This document shows, in pieces, positions 6,351-7,954 of a stretch of 7,954 nt of DNA; positions within the stretch are counted from its first letter, which is position 1, and every line of letters begins with the position of its first letter. The DNA comes from Leptolinea sp. (GTDB lineage: Bacteria; Chloroflexota; Anaerolineae; Anaerolineales; Anaerolineaceae). The stretch lies in the NCBI GenBank assembly GCA_022837205.1, contig JALHEL010000155.1, positions 1 through 7,954 on the forward strand, in the 5' to 3' direction. The position numbers were made by a program, and so were the translations under genes. The notes under the pieces were generated by a model. It saw only the letters and a program-made list of their open reading frames with translations. It made no database searches and had not been told where the DNA came from.

Positions 6351-7378
6351 CGTTCGATTTCCCTCCCGGTATTTCGATTTAACAGCCAAAGGAAAAAGGG
6401 CGCACCGGCTATGGCGGTGATAATCCCTACCGGTAATTCCTGCGGTGCAATAATCACCCGCGCAATCACATCAGCCAGTAACAGGAAAAAGGCACCGCCC
6501 AATGCCGATAAAGGAATCAATTTCCGATAATCTCCGCCCGTCAAAATACGGATGACATGAGGAATGATTAAGCCGACGAATCCGATTACTCCCGAAAAAG
6601 AGATTGCGGCCGCCGTGGTCAGAGTCGCGAAAAAAACAATCCCGATTCGGGTTTTATGAACCGATATTCCCAGATTTGCGGCTTGTTCTTCACCGAATTG
6701 AAGGACATTCAAACGATGTGACAATAAAAACTGACCGATTATTCCTATCAGAATAAAAGGAATCACAATCTTAATCGGTTCCCAACCGTTAACGGTCATT
6801 CCTCCCAGCATCCATGAAAACGATGTTCGCAATTCTCGGTGAGAAAACAACATCCAAACGGAAGTTACAGCGGTGATAAAAGAATTTACGGCCACGCCGG
6901 AAAGAATCAATCCGGTATTGCCGGTTATTCCGCTGACTTTGCCCAATTTAAAGACGACCCATACCGTCAGCAACGATACCACAAAGGCTAAAATCGGCGT
7001 CATCATGGTCCCCCATTTCGTATAAGGCCACTGTACAGACATAGCAATCACAGCCCCCAAACTGGCACCGGTCGAGACGCCGATCAAATAGGGGTCCGCC
7101 AGCGGATTTCGAAATAATCCCTGATAGGAAGCACCGCTGCAAGCCAGAGCGGCACCGGTTAACAGCATCATAATCGTTCGCGGAATTCGTAAGACAAATA
7201 AAATCCGGTCCGTCCCGGCAAGTTCGGCAGGCAAAGCACCTCCGGTTATCCGATATTTCAATATGTCCCATACTTGAGAAATGCCGAGCGGGACACTGCC
7301 GACCCATATACCGGCAATACTCATAACGAATATTCCGATGAGCAAAAAAATGCCTAACCGGGATGCCGATCTGCGCAT
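6347..7378 (-). CDS. FecCD/BtuC family ABC transporter permease
   Basis: This is the membrane channel subunit of a vitamin B12 or ferric siderophore importer. The 343 residues and the hydrophobicity pattern fit the usual ten-helix family. The conserved stretches are present: LRIPRTIMMLLTGAALACSG (63-82), GLFRNPLADPYLIG (87-100) and GASLGA. GEEQAANLGI (229-238) is in the cytoplasmic region that contacts the ATPase. SGVIGFVGLIIPHVIR (262-277) and the C-terminal PQELPVGIITAIAGAPFFLWLL (from 312) follow. An AGAGG lies ten bases before the ATG at 7378, and the gene starts 17 bases after the binding protein stop codon, so the genes form one operon. Its stop overlaps the ATPase start as ATGA. The frame is intact and of normal length. 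Confidence 0.95.
   Translation of the reverse strand: MRRSASRLGIFLLIGIFVMSIAGIWVGSVPLGISQVWDILKYRITGGALPAELAGTDRILFVLRIPRTIMMLLTGAALACSGASYQGLFRNPLADPYLIGVSTGASLGAVIAMSVQWPYTKWGTMMTPILAFVVSLLTVWVVFKLGKVSGITGNTGLILSGVAVNSFITAVTSVWMLFSHRELRTSFSWMLGGMTVNGWEPIKIVIPFILIGIIGQFLLSHRLNVLQFGEEQAANLGISVHKTRIGIVFFATLTTAAAISFSGVIGFVGLIIPHVIRILTGGDYRKLIPLSALGGAFFLLLADVIARVIIAPQELPVGIITAIAGAPFFLWLLNRNTGREIER
6361..6367 (-). promoter_or_regulatory. Ribosome binding site that decides the ATPase start
   Basis: The minus strand reads GGGAGGG, ten bases before the ATG at 6350 and inside the end of the permease gene. It lies downstream of the alternative ATG at 6389 and therefore supports the shorter, ATGA-coupled start. 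Confidence 0.7.
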
Positions 7379-7395
7379 AGAATAGGTGCCTCTGC

Positions 7396-7954
7396 TTATT
7401 TCTTTTCGAACAGTTCCGGATGAATATATCCGGCTAAAATTTCCAGAGCATCGACCAGACGCGGACTCGGGCGTGATCCGATATCGGAATTAATGGGGTA
7501 GATCTTTTTATTTTTCACTGCGGATAGGACATCCCAGCCCGGTCGTTCGATGACGCTTTCCGGAGTTATCCCGTAGTTGCTGTCGCCCAGAATAATGATC
7601 TCCGGATTGGATCGAATCAACGCTTCCAAACTCGGATTGGATCGAATCAACGCTTCCAAACTAATCTGAACCCATTCTCCTTTGAGATCGGCTGCGACAT
7701 TCTTTCCGCCGGCCCGCGTTATCAGCTCATCGATGAAGGTACCGCTGCTCGCCGTCCAGGGTTTGGAAATGTCGGTCGCATCCAGTTCATAAAACACGAG
7801 CGGATGTGTGGTTGCCTTGGCTATCGTTTCATCGACGACGGCAATCCTGTTTTTCATCTCTGTGATCAATTCTTCCGCCTGCTCTTCATGACCGGTTACT
7901 TCTCCGACTTTCATGAAATAAGAATCTAAGTCTTCCAGGGTCTTGGGATTTTTA
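7396..7954 (-). CDS. ABC transporter substrate-binding protein, BtuF/FecB-like, C-terminal part, cut by right edge
   Basis: The binding protein captures the ligand outside the membrane and delivers it to the permease. Only its last 185 residues are present. The frame is open to the window edge, so the ATG at 7914 is internal: the codons before it read KTLEDLDSYF, a normal family sequence. Family stretches seen are FYELDATDISKPWTA, GTFIDELITRAGGKNVA, EIIILGDSNYG, RPGWDVLSAVKNKKIYPIN and SRPSPRLVDALEIL, as in the periplasmic-binding type III (PF01497) fold. The FYELDATD and RPGWD forms resemble proteins annotated as cobalamin binding, but a ferric chelate is equally possible. The unusual part is SLEALIRSNP, present twice in direct succession (fragment residues 98-107 and 108-117), from a perfect 30-base tandem duplication. 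One copy is what the family normally has at this place. The signal peptide and N-lobe lie outside the window. Confidence 0.93.
   Translation of the reverse strand, partial: KNPKTLEDLDSYFMKVGEVTGHEEQAEELITEMKNRIAVVDETIAKATTHPLVFYELDATDISKPWTASSGTFIDELITRAGGKNVAADLKGEWVQISLEALIRSNPSLEALIRSNPEIIILGDSNYGITPESVIERPGWDVLSAVKNKKIYPINSDIGSRPSPRLVDALEILAGYIHPELFEKK
7603..7662. repeat. Perfect 30-bp tandem duplication (two copies) inside the binding protein gene
   Basis: Bases 7603-7632 and 7633-7662 are identical over all 30 positions, and the match stops exactly at both ends. The unit is a multiple of three, so the frame is kept and the protein gains one extra SLEALIRSNP block. Complete identity, with no silent differences, suggests a very recent event or an assembly artefact. 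Confidence 0.97.

Noticed and set aside
6351..6389. Longer ATPase start at 6389 adding 13 residues
   Set aside because: The extension is basic and unlike the family N-terminus, while the ATG at 6350 overlaps the permease stop as ATGA and has GGGAGGG ten bases upstream.
6948..7307. Minus-strand open frame of 119 residues inside the permease gene in another frame
   Set aside because: It is Cys- and Arg-rich with no family match and lies wholly within a well-conserved permease frame.
7396..7914. Binding protein as a complete 172-residue protein starting at 7914
   Set aside because: The frame stays open to the window edge with family-like residues (KTLEDLDSYF) before the Met, and the N-lobe is missing, so the gene is cut by the window rather than short.

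Overview
The window looks like ordinary bacterial chromosome of moderate GC content (mid-40s per cent by eye). Every gene I can support lies on the minus strand, so the biological reading order runs from the right edge to the left. The style of several products suggests an anaerobic Chloroflexota (Anaerolineae-like) bacterium: a BtuF-like binding protein of the FYELDATD...WTA type, an SDT1-type HAD phosphatase, and a two-S1-domain protein with a charged tail. This assignment is from memory of family resemblance and was not searched.

Layout, right to left. (1) 7954-5583: a vitamin B12/siderophore-type ABC importer, with the C-terminal part of a substrate-binding protein (cut by the window edge), a FecCD/BtuC permease and a FecE/BtuD ATPase. 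The permease and ATPase overlap by ATGA. (2) 5513-3269: a three-gene unit of HAD hydrolase, a 93-residue single-pass membrane protein of unknown function, and a membrane-anchored S41 (CtpA-type) processing protease. Both junctions are ATGA overlaps. (3) 3206-2063: an S1 RNA-binding protein with its own consensus promoter (TTGACA-18-TATAAT) and a strong intrinsic terminator; its reading frame is broken inside the first S1 domain. (4) 1936-1: proB and the first two thirds of proA, the first two steps of proline synthesis, again joined by ATGA.

How the genes work together: the importer genes would take up a corrinoid or ferric chelate. ProB and ProA convert glutamate to glutamate semialdehyde. 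The HAD/small protein/protease unit is tightly coupled by overlap but has no obvious shared pathway. No RNA gene, insertion sequence, CRISPR array or phage gene was seen, and no gene-free stretch exceeds 300 bases.

I did not find a new biological system. The observations most worth checking are a perfect 30-bp in-frame tandem duplication in the binding protein gene, the broken frame of the S1 protein, a possible leaderless start for the HAD gene, and the unrecognised 93-residue protein coupled to the protease.
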